Of a stretch of 64,000 bases of DNA, positions 34,137 through 43,647 are shown piece by piece. The notes under the pieces were generated by a model. That model saw nothing but the letters and a program-made list of their open reading frames with translations. It ran no database searches and was not told the origin of the DNA. Each line of letters opens with the position of its first letter. Position 1 is the first letter of the stretch. The translations under genes were made by a program, and so were the position numbers. The DNA is from WTXA01 sp964415195 (GTDB lineage Bacteria > Bacillota > TC1), in the NCBI GenBank assembly GCA_964415195.1, contig CAYPYD010000001.1, positions 62,001 through 126,000 of the forward strand, written 5' to 3'.

Positions 34137-34907
34137 ATGTTTGACCTACAGTTCCTGCCCCTATATCTGCTGGTTTTTGTCTTTGGACTTGTGATTGGCA
34201 GTTTTCTTAATGTTGTTATCTATAGGGTGCCAAATAATATATCAATAATTAAGGGTAGATCAAATTGCCCTAAATGCAATCATAAAATACAAAACAGGGA
34301 CCTGATTCCTGTATTATCATACCTAATACTAGGCGGAAAGTGCCGTCATTGTAAAGGGAAAATCTCATTACGCTATCCAATGATAGAATTAACCACAGGG
34401 CTTTTGGCCCTTGGTATTGTTTTAGTTAAAGGGATATTTCTAGAAGCTCTAATTCTTTTTGCAATTGGAGCTATACTTTTAGCAATAACCCTTATAGACT
34501 GGGATACCATGACAATCCCAAATTCACTAATTATAGCCCTGGTCCCATTAGCAGTTATATTAGCCTGGGTAACCGGTGACTGGAATATTTTAGGCAGAAT
34601 AATTGGCGCATTAGTTATCAGCGTTCCAATGTACATCAGCCTCTATTTCATAGAAGACTCCTTCGGTGGAGGGGATATTAAACTATTTGCAGCATTAGGT
34701 TTTCTGCTAGGCTGGGAGAAGATTTTATTGACACTAATAATTGCATCAGTAATTGCAGCAATAATAGGAATTTCTATGACAAAAAGTAAAAAAGAAAGTA
34801 TCAAAGGAAAACACATTCCCTTTGGACCATATATATGTTTTGGAGCCATGATAGCATTACTCTTTGGAGATGCTATTCTAACATGGTATCTAGGATTCTA
34901 CATATAA
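34137..34907 (+). CDS. pilD: Prepilin peptidase / N-methyltransferase PilD
   Basis: Integral membrane aspartate protease that cuts the prepilin leader and methylates the new N-terminus, 256 residues. GSFLNVVIYRVP opens the methyltransferase domain, and the zinc-binding CPKCNHKI...CRHCKGKI pairs are intact. The two catalytic aspartates are in DWDTMTIPN (~122-130) and GGGDIKLFAALG (~178). Eight or so hydrophobic segments. It processes PilA and the three minor prepilins encoded downstream. Confidence 0.95.
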   Translation: MFDLQFLPLYLLVFVFGLVIGSFLNVVIYRVPNNISIIKGRSNCPKCNHKIQNRDLIPVLSYLILGGKCRHCKGKISLRYPMIELTTGLLALGIVLVKGIFLEALILFAIGAILLAITLIDWDTMTIPNSLIIALVPLAVILAWVTGDWNILGRIIGALVISVPMYISLYFIEDSFGGGDIKLFAALGFLLGWEKILLTLIIASVIAAIIGISMTKSKKESIKGKHIPFGPYICFGAMIALLFGDAILTWYLGFYI

Positions 34908-34918
34908 AGGAGAAAAAA

Positions 34919-36109
34919 ATGCCAGAATATAAATACATCGGCAAGACTCTAGACAACAAAACTATTAAAGGCAAAATCATAGGAAACAACCAAAAAGAAG
35001 CCTTTGAAACTCTAAAAGGAAAAGAAATATATGCATACCAAATAAAGGAAATTGAAATAATTTCCTTCAAAAAAACTCGTCTAAAAGCCAAAAGTCTAGC
35101 AGATTTTTCCAGACAGCTAGGAACAATGCTTTCAGCCGGGGTACCAATAACCAAATCCTTAAAAATTCTTCTTTCACATGCTGAAAATCCAAAACAAAAG
35201 AAAATATTTGAAAAACTATATAACACAATAAACAAAGGCAACAGCCTTTCATTAGCAATGGAAGAATGTAAGGGTACCTTTCCAGAATTAATGATAAACA
35301 TGTTCAAAGCAGGCGAGACAACAGGCAGTGTTGATAAGGCAGCCTTGAAAATGGCGGATTACTATGAAAAAGAACATAAGTTGAACAGCAAACTAAAAGG
35401 AGCAATGATCTATCCTGTAATATTATTGGGAGTAACTATAGCAGTAACCCTAATGTTATTTACATTCGTTGTTCCAAGATTTGTTGGACTCTTAGGCGAA
35501 GGAAAAATTCCTTTAATAACTAGGATACTATTAGCTATAAGCAGTTTTATAACTGGATATTGGTATTTAATTATAGCTTTTGTTATTTTGTTAATTGTGA
35601 GTATAATTTATACACTAAGAATACCTAAAGTTAAACTAAGAGTTGATTATTTAAAATTAAAAATGCCAGTAATTGGAAAGTTATTGGCTATAATATATAC
35701 TGCACGGTTTGCAAGAACATTAAGTTCACTTTATGGTAGTGGAGTTAATATGATGGAAGCTGTTAAAGGGAGTTCTAATACGATTGGCAATCATTATTTA
35801 GTAAAAAGATTTGAAGAAGTAAATGTAAAAGTAAGAGAAGGTAATTCTTTATCTTCATCAATTGAAAATATATTAGGGATTGAAAAAAAATTAAGTGCAA
35901 CCATATATATTGGAGAAGAAACAGGCAGATTGGATCAACTACTAGATTCCATAGCAACAAACTATGACTTTGAAGCTGATGCCGCTACTACTAGATTACT
36001 AAGTCTTATAGAACCGGCAATGATTATATTAATGACATTAATTGTAGGTTCAATTCTCTTGGGAGTTATGTTACCAATGATGACATCATACAATAGTTTC
36101 TTACAATAA
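34919..36109 (+). CDS. pilC: Type IV pilus inner-membrane platform protein PilC
   Basis: Polytopic platform protein of 396 residues linking the PilB/PilT motors to pilin polymerisation. It has the N-terminal PilC leader (YKYIGKTLDNKTIKGKI) and two T2SSF domains, each with SxxLGTMLSAGVPITKSL and FARTLSSLYGSGVNMMEA signatures. There are three membrane segments (~160, ~210-230 and the C-terminus). ATG 34919 follows AAGGAG; a longer open frame from 34835 lies inside pilD and is rejected. The coding strand is A-rich at the start and turns T-rich in the second half. Confidence 0.93.
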   Translation: MPEYKYIGKTLDNKTIKGKIIGNNQKEAFETLKGKEIYAYQIKEIEIISFKKTRLKAKSLADFSRQLGTMLSAGVPITKSLKILLSHAENPKQKKIFEKLYNTINKGNSLSLAMEECKGTFPELMINMFKAGETTGSVDKAALKMADYYEKEHKLNSKLKGAMIYPVILLGVTIAVTLMLFTFVVPRFVGLLGEGKIPLITRILLAISSFITGYWYLIIAFVILLIVSIIYTLRIPKVKLRVDYLKLKMPVIGKLLAIIYTARFARTLSSLYGSGVNMMEAVKGSSNTIGNHYLVKRFEEVNVKVREGNSLSSSIENILGIEKKLSATIYIGEETGRLDQLLDSIATNYDFEADAATTRLLSLIEPAMIILMTLIVGSILLGVMLPMMTSYNSFLQ

Positions 36110-36130
36110 TTTCTTATAAGGAGAAAAAGA

Positions 36131-37528
36131 GTGAAAAAAGTATTATATATAAACAACGACCAAGTAAGAATACTCATAGCTGACCAAAAAAAAGGGGAAA
36201 TAAAAGTTGTTAAAAGCTTACAATACACCCTGGAACCCGGTTCAGTAATTAATGGCGTTTTAATTAAAACAAATGAAATTCTTAATATTTTAAAAGGGAA
36301 TAGTAAATTACTTAAAGAAGCTACTGTAGTCTTAAACAGTAGTAATATTCAGATTAAGAATCTTGACCACCCAGAGCTAAAAGGTAAAAAACTTGATAAT
36401 TATATTAGAAAAGAATTTTCAATCCCTGATGATGGATCTTTAATATATGGATCAACTAGTAGAAAAGCTGGCAATCAATACAAAACAATATTCATGGGAG
36501 TACCAGCTGATATATTAAAAAGCTATATACAATTATTTATGGAAGCTAAAATAAAACTTGGTAGATTTGAAATATTACAAAATGGTATGGCAAAGTTTGT
36601 AAAAAACAAGAAGGACCTAGAAGGTCATACTTTTGTTCTAAATTTAATTGAGGGTAGTAACCTAATATCAGTCTTAATAGAGGCTGGGGAATATGTCCTT
36701 ACTGATAGAAATCGTTTGATTGCAGATCCTGAATCAGAGTTATTTCTAGATGAGTTATTGCAAAAACTCTCAACGATTATTCAATTTAATAAATCACAAA
36801 AGTCAAACAATGAAATATCAAAAAGCTATTATATTGGGTTAGCTAGGGATAAACTGTTAACATTAGAAGCAAAAAGTGTAGCTATGAATATTGGATTAGA
36901 TGTTGTAGGTTTTGTTGATGATTCCTTACATGATAAAGTGGGTCTTAGCCATTTTTGTTGCTTTATGGGGTTGATGGAAAAAAAGTCAGATATCAATTTG
37001 TTGAAATATTATAGGGAACGGGTTTCTAAGGGGAAAAAGAAAAATTGGAGCATGATAGCAATTCTTTTAGCTCTTATTTTGGCTATTGGAAGCTTCGCTT
37101 ATGTTAAGGGTAAGAATATATATACTGAGAAAGAAAACATTTTTTACGAGAAAGAAATTTCTGGTACTGCCAATGTGAAAGAGTTAACAGAACTACTCTA
37201 TAAACAAAACCAGATTATGAATATACCAGCCATAATGAAGGAATTAAATATTGCCAAAGATGCTGGTGTAGATAAGGAACTCCTTAATGCTTCCAAATTA
37301 TTGAAAATTATGGAAGTAGCTAAAGAGTCTGTTATTGTTACAAGTATTGAAGGTAATGCTGTTAAAGGTTCATTAATCATTGAAGGAACAGGTAGTGATG
37401 AGTTTAGCACTTCCAATTTTATCAGTAAGTTAAAAGAAACTGAGATGTTTAGCAATGTGGAATATAGCGGTTATTCTAGTAAAAGTGCTGGAGAATATAG
37501 TTTTACTGTAGTATGTATATTGAAATAA
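36131..37528 (+). CDS. pilM: PilM-PilN fusion protein of the pilus assembly complex
   Basis: One 465-residue chain covers what are usually two proteins. Residues ~1-295 are an actin-like PilM module (VLYINNDQVRILIADQKKG phosphate-loop strand, VVLNSSNIQIKNLD, and a late strand-turn ending in an FCCFMGLMEKKS helix). Residues ~300-465 are PilN-like: the INLLKYYRER motif (PilM-binding N-terminal peptide of PilN), a single membrane helix (MIAILLALILAIGSFAYV), a coiled linker and a ferredoxin-like periplasmic domain. In PilM-PilN complexes INLLP-type peptides bind PilM, so here the partners are covalently joined. GTG 36131 follows AAGGAG. Confidence 0.85.
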   Translation: MKKVLYINNDQVRILIADQKKGEIKVVKSLQYTLEPGSVINGVLIKTNEILNILKGNSKLLKEATVVLNSSNIQIKNLDHPELKGKKLDNYIRKEFSIPDDGSLIYGSTSRKAGNQYKTIFMGVPADILKSYIQLFMEAKIKLGRFEILQNGMAKFVKNKKDLEGHTFVLNLIEGSNLISVLIEAGEYVLTDRNRLIADPESELFLDELLQKLSTIIQFNKSQKSNNEISKSYYIGLARDKLLTLEAKSVAMNIGLDVVGFVDDSLHDKVGLSHFCCFMGLMEKKSDINLLKYYRERVSKGKKKNWSMIAILLALILAIGSFAYVKGKNIYTEKENIFYEKEISGTANVKELTELLYKQNQIMNIPAIMKELNIAKDAGVDKELLNASKLLKIMEVAKESVIVTSIEGNAVKGSLIIEGTGSDEFSTSNFISKLKETEMFSNVEYSGYSSKSAGEYSFTVVCILK

Positions 37529-37549
37529 GGGAAGAAAGGAATTAGAATT

Positions 37550-38110
37550 ATGAAATTACAACCAAATGAAAAAAGACTGCTTTTAATACTAGCTGTTGTG
37601 TCTATTCTTGCCTTATCTTTCCAATATTTAATTCTTCCTGAATTAAAAAAAGGACAAGAGTTATCAGATAGGAATAGGAGTCTTAGTTTAGCTTATAATT
37701 TAATAGTAAACAAAGATGGTAAGGCTTCTGACATAGAAAGAGAATACAATCAAGCAAAAGGTGAGCTTGAGAAGATTCTTGATAATGATTTAAGTGGAAA
37801 TCTAGGTGATGAAGAACTTGATTTATATTTTACAAGAATGGCTCTAAGACATGGATTGAAACCAACTTCATTGGTAATTGAATATCCTGAGGATCTTAAA
37901 GAAAATACAAAGAAAGATCTAAAAGAGTACAATACTATAAAGGAAGTTTATGTGACTTTGGAAGTTGCAGGTAGTATGGATCAGCTGTTTTCCTTAATGA
38001 AGGAGATAGATTCCCAAGGTTTCTTAAAGATTGAATATCTTAATTCAATCAAAAATGATGAAGTTTATAATCATAATATAAAAGTTTCAATATTAATGTT
38101 AAAAGGATAA
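37550..38110 (+). CDS. pilO: Type IV pilus alignment protein PilO-like
   Basis: Bitopic protein of 186 residues: cytoplasmic start, one membrane helix (LLLILAVVSILALSFQYLIL), coiled-coil (~30-70), then an alpha/beta domain with VTLEVAGSMDQLFSLMKEID, the core of the PilO ferredoxin-like fold. PilO pairs with PilN to align the machine. Position after pilMN and before the minor pilins supports the call. The sequence is divergent, as PilO proteins generally are. Confidence 0.8.
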   Translation: MKLQPNEKRLLLILAVVSILALSFQYLILPELKKGQELSDRNRSLSLAYNLIVNKDGKASDIEREYNQAKGELEKILDNDLSGNLGDEELDLYFTRMALRHGLKPTSLVIEYPEDLKENTKKDLKEYNTIKEVYVTLEVAGSMDQLFSLMKEIDSQGFLKIEYLNSIKNDEVYNHNIKVSILMLKG

Positions 38111-38114
38111 TAAT

Positions 38115-39446
38115 ATGAAAAAAAATGTAAGAAGAATGAGAAAATTGGGGAATAGTGGTTCTACTTTAATTGCTGTTTTGGTAGTAACTACTATTTTGAG
38201 TATCTTTCTAATTACTTTACAGCCTATTATGTTTAATTATGCGCAGCGTAGTGTTGATGAAAGAGATCTTAAACAGGCGGAGTTTAGTGCTAGAAGTTCT
38301 AATGATGCTATTGTTAAAGAAATAATAGCAGGTAATGCTACTTTGATTGCAGGTATAAATGGTATTGCTAGTGATGGTAGTAGTTTGGTGCTTGATAATT
38401 TTACTTTTACTTCTTCAGAAATGGGTAGTGTAGAGGCTAAGATACAACGTATTTCAGCTGGAGAGTATGCTGTTATTACTAGAGCTACCGTTAATGGTGC
38501 TCAAAGGACAATTGGCAGGGAAATAATTAAGGAGACTACTGCTGCTGTACCTGATGCCAAGGCTCTTCCAACCTACTATTTTCATACGGTTAGCTATACC
38601 ACTGGTAGAGGTTTTACAACTACAGGAACAACACCGGTAATTATTGCTGCTACCATGGATTTAAACTATGGTAACTTAAATATAGCAGGTGATTTGATTG
38701 TTTATCCAAATCCAACTAATAGTCAATTAAGAAGCACTTCAAGATTAGACCTTGCAGGAAACTTGTATACGGGAAATGGTTATTTTACTATATCTCAACA
38801 AGCCCAAGCTTTTATAAAGGGGACTAGATATATTAATAGTAATTCACAAATTACACGCAATGTAGCAACTGATAATATTAAATATTGTCCCGATATTTAT
38901 ACTGTAACTACAGCAATGAAAAACCTATATAATACGATACCTTCTTGGGTTCGTTCAACTGGAACCACCTATGTAAACAATATGACCTTGAATGGTGGAA
39001 CCTACTATCGAACTAATGCGACAACTACTACGATTGCCAATATTGCCAGCCAACTAAGTGCGAGTACAACACCTGAAAATCCTGTCTATATAATTATTAG
39101 AACAGGACAAAGAATTGTCTTGTCTAATGCACTTGATGCTCCTGTAGGTGGAGTTCCAAAAGATCCTAGAGTTGTCTTTATACTTGAAGGTACAGGATCT
39201 CTAATACTACAACATCAAAGTTCAGCTGTTGTTTATGGAACAGTTAGTACTAATTTGTATGTGAATAACCCTAGTGGTGGGACATCTACTCTATATGGAC
39301 AAGTCAGGGTCGGTAGAATGCAACATATTAATAATAATAATACTTCAAGTCTTAACAATAACCCAATTATACTTGATTACCAAACTACATCAACACCAGG
39401 CTCAGTAACCTGGACCGCAGGACAATATAAAAAAGCAGCTTATTAG
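38115..39446 (+). CDS. Large minor prepilin / pilus tip protein (PilX/GspK-like), 443 aa
   Basis: Prepilin-like N-terminus: GNSG cleaved before Ser, then STLIAVLVVTTILSIFLITL. Position 5 is Ala, not Glu, the hallmark of tip-initiating minor pilins of the GspK/PilX kind. The remainder (~50-443) is Thr/Asn/Ser-rich with repeating short beta strands (LNYGNLNIAGDLIVYP, RLDLAGNLYTG, VVYGTVSTNLYVNN), consistent with a right-handed beta-helix adhesin-like domain; this fold is inferred. It overlaps nothing but starts 4 bases after pilO. Confidence 0.75.
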   Translation: MKKNVRRMRKLGNSGSTLIAVLVVTTILSIFLITLQPIMFNYAQRSVDERDLKQAEFSARSSNDAIVKEIIAGNATLIAGINGIASDGSSLVLDNFTFTSSEMGSVEAKIQRISAGEYAVITRATVNGAQRTIGREIIKETTAAVPDAKALPTYYFHTVSYTTGRGFTTTGTTPVIIAATMDLNYGNLNIAGDLIVYPNPTNSQLRSTSRLDLAGNLYTGNGYFTISQQAQAFIKGTRYINSNSQITRNVATDNIKYCPDIYTVTTAMKNLYNTIPSWVRSTGTTYVNNMTLNGGTYYRTNATTTTIANIASQLSASTTPENPVYIIIRTGQRIVLSNALDAPVGGVPKDPRVVFILEGTGSLILQHQSSAVVYGTVSTNLYVNNPSGGTSTLYGQVRVGRMQHINNNNTSSLNNNPIILDYQTTSTPGSVTWTAGQYKKAAY

Positions 39447-39491
39447 GAACATATAGACGTAAACAAATGACAAAACATATAAGGATGAAAA

Positions 39492-39818
39492 ATGATAAAA
39501 AATAAGATGGTCAAAAAATTAAATAATAGAGGAATGACTCTTATTGAAGTGATAGCATCCATGGGGATACTAGCAATGATATCTTTGGGCATCTATAACG
39601 GGACTGCTTTAATCCTTCGTGGTTTTGAGATAGGACAGTTTGTATATGAAAGTAATGGAGTTATTGAAAAAAGATTGGAAACCAACACCGTTGGCGGAAC
39701 AGCAGGTCAAGTAACCTTCGAGGTAAATGGTTCAACGGTAGTGGTTAATGGGCTATATCATACTGATAGTGAAACAAAAGATGATATGACTATTTCCTAT
39801 AGCTTGTTTAGACCATAA
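39492..39818 (+). CDS. Minor prepilin, PilV/GspI-like (108 aa)
   Basis: Prepilin with NNRG cleaved before Met, then MTLIEVIASMGILAMISLGI including Glu5, typical of GspI/PilV minor pilins, and a small beta domain of ~70 residues ending DDMTISYSLFRP. AAGGATG precedes ATG 39492. Minor pilins of this kind build the initiating tip complex together with the following PilW-like and preceding PilX-like proteins. Confidence 0.8.
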   Translation: MIKNKMVKKLNNRGMTLIEVIASMGILAMISLGIYNGTALILRGFEIGQFVYESNGVIEKRLETNTVGGTAGQVTFEVNGSTVVVNGLYHTDSETKDDMTISYSLFRP

Positions 39819-39830
39819 GGATGTGATGAT

Positions 39831-40298
39831 TTGAAAAATTTAAACAGAAAAGGTTTTACTCTTATTGAAGTAGTGGCAACTGTTGCTATAGCCTCCTTGG
39901 TTATGGTGGCTTTGGTTACTTTTTTTTCTGTAGTAAGCAATGTTTTTGTATCTAGTGCTCTAGAAAGTGAGGAACGTCTTATTTCTAGTAGTGCCAAGGC
40001 TTATTTAAAAAATGAATTGACATATGTGTCTGAGATTGCCATAAGTGGTAATGGAACCTTTAACAAGGTGGAATTTGCTGGTGGTAAAATGTATAAGAAC
40101 GATATCCAGGTTTTTGATAATGAGTTTTATGGAAATACTTCCATTTTCGGTGAAGTGACTGGCCTTGGTTCAGTGCTCACGTTTACCCTAAGGGTAGAAA
40201 ATGGGGAAACAAATCGCACGGAGGTCTATGTGATTAAAACTTTGAACAAGGTGGATACAGCAATAGCTACTCCTGTTACTGTTCTATACTATAAATAG
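39831..40298 (+). CDS. Minor prepilin, PilW/GspJ-like (155 aa), TTG start
   Basis: Leader ends NRKG; the mature chain starts FTLIEVVATVAIASLVMVAL with Glu5, followed by a beta-rich domain (~45-155). The start is TTG at 39831 behind AAGGATGTGATGA; no ATG precedes the leader in frame. Last gene of the pilus locus, closed by a terminator. Assignment as PilW rather than another minor pilin rests on size and gene order. Confidence 0.8.
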   Translation: MKNLNRKGFTLIEVVATVAIASLVMVALVTFFSVVSNVFVSSALESEERLISSSAKAYLKNELTYVSEIAISGNGTFNKVEFAGGKMYKNDIQVFDNEFYGNTSIFGEVTGLGSVLTFTLRVENGETNRTEVYVIKTLNKVDTAIATPVTVLYYK

Positions 40299-40328
40299 AC
40301 TGGCTATAATATATAATTTTGAATATTC

Positions 40329-40364
40329 AAGGAATAACTATTAAAAAAGTTATTCCTTTTTTTT
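40329..40364 (+). terminator. Terminator of the pilus operon
   Basis: AAGGAATAACT (40329-40339) pairs with AGTTATTCCTT (40348-40358), followed by a long T run. Confidence 0.9.
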
Positions 40365-40377
40365 GGCTCCCACTATT

Positions 40378-40407
40378 TTTCCACCAAACAGCTAAATATG
40401 ATATAAT
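40378..40407 (+). promoter_or_regulatory. Probable promoter of the PLP-enzyme pair
   Basis: TTTCCA (40378-40383), 18-base spacer, perfect TATAAT (40402-40407), starting the run through the next genes. Confidence 0.45.
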
Positions 40408-40453
40408 TTAACATAAGTAATCATTAATAAATAAAGAAAAAAGAGGGAAAAAC

Positions 40454-41647
40454 ATGAAAACCAAAACCCTAAGCATACACGGAAAAAACCACAAAAGATA
40501 CTGTGGTAACAAAGAACTTTCATCACCAATAAACCAAACAGCCACCTTCTACTTCGACAGCATAGAAGATGCAGAACAAACCTTTGAATGTAAAAATGAA
40601 CAATACGTCTACACAAGAGGTAGAAACCCAAACTTAGAAGAACTAGAAGACAAAATAACCATTCTTGAAGAAGGCACCTTTGCAGTATCCTTTAGTTCAG
40701 GAATGGGAGCCATAGCCACACTTCTATTATCTTTACTAAAAAATGGAGACAAACTATTAACTCACAACATCCTATATGGCAGTAGCTATAATCTAATTAA
40801 CAAAATTCTCCCGGATTATGGAATAAAGACCACCATGATGGATTTAAGGGATTTATATAGTGCTAATATCGAAACAGATACAGATAATATAATTAAAGAT
40901 GGCTATAAGGTAGTCTATCTGGAAACACCAGCCAATCCAACCTTAGATATTATCGATATTAAGGAACTAAGAACAGTATTAGGTGAGGAAGTTGTAATAA
41001 TTGTTGATAATACATTCGCTACACCTGTTCTTCAACAACCCCTACTGTTAGGAGCTGATTTTGTAGTCCACAGTGCCACTAAATACATTGGAGGACACGG
41101 AGATGCTATTGGTGGACTAGTAGTTGGTAAAGACAAGAATTTTGAAGCAACCCTAAGATTTGGTTATATGTGCGAATTTGGAACAGCTATGGCACCTTTT
41201 AACGCCTGGTTATTTAATAGAGGCTTAAAAACACTAGAATACAGAATGAAAGGTCATTGCCAAAATGCAATGACTGTTGTAAATTACTTAGAAAAACACA
41301 GCAAGGTCGGAAAAGTCTACTATCCAGGCTTAAACTCATTTGAAGATCATAATATTGCAAAGAAACAAATGAAAGATTTTGGTGGAATGATCTCCTTTGA
41401 ACTAAAAGACAATGGTGATAGTGAAGGTGTTGATAATAATAGTAAGGCTATCAAAGTGGTAGATAACCTAAAACTATTTAAGATAGCAGTAAGCCTAGGA
41501 GATACAGAATCTCTAGTAGAAATACCAGCATTAATGACCCACAGAGGACAAGATATCAGTCCGAATCTTATTAGATTATCAATTGGTCTTGAAGATGTTG
41601 AAGACCTAATTGAGGATCTTGAACAGGCATTGGAGACCATAGCATGA
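40454..41647 (+). CDS. Cys/Met-metabolism PLP enzyme (cystathionine/methionine gamma-lyase type)
   Basis: PLP-dependent enzyme of transsulfuration or methionine degradation, 397 residues. SSGMGAIATLL, ETPANPTLDIIDI, VVDNTFATP (as IIVDNTFATPVLQQP) and SATKYIGGHGDAIGG give the cofactor site; the Lys is in SATKY. The loop ILYGSSYNL has Ser-Ser where methionine gamma-lyases usually have a Cys, so cystathionine gamma-lyase or gamma-synthase activity is as likely. Sits 4 bases over the start of the next PLP gene. The first ~300 bases are strongly A/C-rich. Confidence 0.85.
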   Translation: MKTKTLSIHGKNHKRYCGNKELSSPINQTATFYFDSIEDAEQTFECKNEQYVYTRGRNPNLEELEDKITILEEGTFAVSFSSGMGAIATLLLSLLKNGDKLLTHNILYGSSYNLINKILPDYGIKTTMMDLRDLYSANIETDTDNIIKDGYKVVYLETPANPTLDIIDIKELRTVLGEEVVIIVDNTFATPVLQQPLLLGADFVVHSATKYIGGHGDAIGGLVVGKDKNFEATLRFGYMCEFGTAMAPFNAWLFNRGLKTLEYRMKGHCQNAMTVVNYLEKHSKVGKVYYPGLNSFEDHNIAKKQMKDFGGMISFELKDNGDSEGVDNNSKAIKVVDNLKLFKIAVSLGDTESLVEIPALMTHRGQDISPNLIRLSIGLEDVEDLIEDLEQALETIA

Positions 41648-42963
41648 GCATTAGACAAGATTTAGAAAAACTAAAGGATAAGGAAGCTTTTTCACTACAC
41701 ATGCCAGGACACAAAGGAGTTAGAATGAAAACTGACTCCACTGAACTTAGCCTGACTGATAATCTACTACACCCACGTGGCAGTATTAAGGAACTGGGTG
41801 AATCTATTGCCCATATCTACGATGTAAAGGATGCATATATAGGAACTAACGGTTCCACAGGACTCTTAATGTCATCTCTACTTTATGCCGGAAAAGGAAA
41901 GAAAGTTCTCTTACCAAGAGGCTCACATCAATCTATCTATAAGGGAATAATCGACCAGGGGCAAGAACCTATATATCTAAGAAACAAAATCGATTCATTG
42001 GATATTTCCAGACCAACAACCGCTGCAGATTATCTTGAACACATGGGCAAGATAGATATAGCAATCTTTAACAACCCTACTTACGAAGGCTATATGGAAG
42101 ACTATGCCCTCCTAAAACCATTTCTTAAAGATAAATTATCAATACTTGATGGAGCCCATGGTTCTCATCTCTACTATATTCATAATCAGACTAACAACTG
42201 GATGAGTCTGCAAATACACTCCTTCCACAAAACCCTAGGTGCAATGAACCAAGGGGCAGTCGTACTTTCTAATCTTGATGATGATTTTAGAGAATATGCC
42301 AATTTCTATCAAACTTCAAGTCCCTCTTTTCCTATACTTTTATCAATTGAAGATAGCATTAGAGAAATGATGAAAATGAAAATAGAGGATAGACTCAAAA
42401 GAATAGAAATCTTAAAAAACGAAATCAGACAAATAAGGGGATTTTCTGTAATAGAAAATGATGATCCTTTAAAACTCTTACTGACAATTGATAAGAATGT
42501 TAGTGTTAGGATGGTAGTTGACTGGCTTGAGGAAAAAAGAGGGGTTTTCTTTGAATTATCAACAGATAAGTACCTTCTTGGAATACTAAGTTTCTATGAC
42601 ACACCAGGAAATTATGACTGGTTTTTGAAGAGTTTAAAAATGGCTAGTCGTCATTTTAAAATGAATAATAGTTTCGTTGGTGATGGTTTTAATGCTGGTG
42701 ATAGTTTTGTTAATGAACAATACATACCAATTATGAAATTATTGCCTGGAGAAGCCTTCTTTGGAGAGAAAAAAGCAGTCAGTATCAGAGCAAGTAAAGG
42801 TCTGGTAAGTGGAGTGTTCTATAGTCCCTATCCACCTGGAGCACCACTATTAGTACCAGGGGAAATCATTGATGATTATGTAATTGAGAAGATGTTAACC
42901 TGGAAAGGTGACTATACAGGATGCAGTGAAATAAAAGATGACATAATTTTTGTTATTAAGTGA
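41644..42963 (+). CDS. Orn/Lys/Arg decarboxylase family protein (YaaO-like)
   Basis: Fold-type I PLP enzyme of 439 residues with SLHMPGHKG near the start, GTNGSTGLLMSSLL, ILDGAHGSHLYY and the PLP lysine in HSFHKTLGAMNQGA. It lacks the N-terminal response-regulator-like domain of E. coli inducible decarboxylases and resembles the short Bacillus YaaO/SpeA class. In Bacillus yaaO lies just upstream of tmk, as here, so the position is conserved. Substrate could be arginine, lysine or ornithine and is unresolved. Confidence 0.88.
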   Translation: MSIRQDLEKLKDKEAFSLHMPGHKGVRMKTDSTELSLTDNLLHPRGSIKELGESIAHIYDVKDAYIGTNGSTGLLMSSLLYAGKGKKVLLPRGSHQSIYKGIIDQGQEPIYLRNKIDSLDISRPTTAADYLEHMGKIDIAIFNNPTYEGYMEDYALLKPFLKDKLSILDGAHGSHLYYIHNQTNNWMSLQIHSFHKTLGAMNQGAVVLSNLDDDFREYANFYQTSSPSFPILLSIEDSIREMMKMKIEDRLKRIEILKNEIRQIRGFSVIENDDPLKLLLTIDKNVSVRMVVDWLEEKRGVFFELSTDKYLLGILSFYDTPGNYDWFLKSLKMASRHFKMNNSFVGDGFNAGDSFVNEQYIPIMKLLPGEAFFGEKKAVSIRASKGLVSGVFYSPYPPGAPLLVPGEIIDDYVIEKMLTWKGDYTGCSEIKDDIIFVIK

Positions 42964-42978
42964 TTAAAATGATATAAT
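42950..42978 (+). promoter_or_regulatory. Probable internal promoter ahead of tmk
   Basis: TTGTTA (42950-42955) inside the end of the decarboxylase gene, 17-base spacer, perfect TATAAT (42973-42978). tmk starts at 43012 after AGGAG. Confidence 0.5.
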
Positions 42979-43011
42979 ATAAGTTAGGATTTTAATAATT
43001 AGGAGAACTAT

Positions 43012-43647
43012 ATGTTTATAACATTTGAGGGAATAGATGGATCAGGAAAATCAACTCAATGTCAGCTTTTAAGGGATAGTCTAGAAATGAAAGGCTATAA
43101 GGTTTTCATGACCAGAGAGCCAGGAGGAACTAAGACTGCTGAAGCTATAAGGAATGTATTACTACATATCCATGAACCTATAGAAGCTATGACTGAGGTT
43201 TTCCTTTATTGTGCAGCTAGAGTTGAACATTTAGAAAAAATTATTCTACCTAAGTTAGCTGAAGGCTACATAGTTATCAGCGATCGTTTTTATGATTCTA
43301 CCATTGCCTACCAAGGTGGTGGACGTGGGCTAGGTCTAGAGAAGATGATAGAAATAAATAAGATTTTCATTGAAAAAGCTACACCTGATTTAACATTCTT
43401 TATAGACACAAATCTTACGACTATTGAAGAACGTATGGATAAAAAAGAATTAGATAGAATAGAAAAGGAAGGTATGCCCTTCATGAAAAATGTTAGACTA
43501 GGATATCTTGATCTAATAGCAAGTGAAACAGCTAAACTAGAATACAATAATCGATTTAATATCATAAATGGTGATTTAAGTATAGATGCTGTTGCAAAGA
43601 TAGTCCTAAAGAGAGCAGAGGAAGTATTGGAGAATGATAGAGGTTAA
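43012..43647 (+). CDS. tmk: Thymidylate kinase
   Basis: Phosphorylates dTMP to dTDP, 211 residues. FEGIDGSGKSTQ is the P-loop, TREPGGT carries the DR(E/P) substrate motif, and SDRFYDSTIAYQGGGRGL is the lid/LID-adjacent motif typical of type II (E. coli-like lid Arg-rich, here a short lid). It overlaps holB by 14 bases, the arrangement conserved in Gram-positives. Confidence 0.95.
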   Translation: MFITFEGIDGSGKSTQCQLLRDSLEMKGYKVFMTREPGGTKTAEAIRNVLLHIHEPIEAMTEVFLYCAARVEHLEKIILPKLAEGYIVISDRFYDSTIAYQGGGRGLGLEKMIEINKIFIEKATPDLTFFIDTNLTTIEERMDKKELDRIEKEGMPFMKNVRLGYLDLIASETAKLEYNNRFNIINGDLSIDAVAKIVLKRAEEVLENDRG

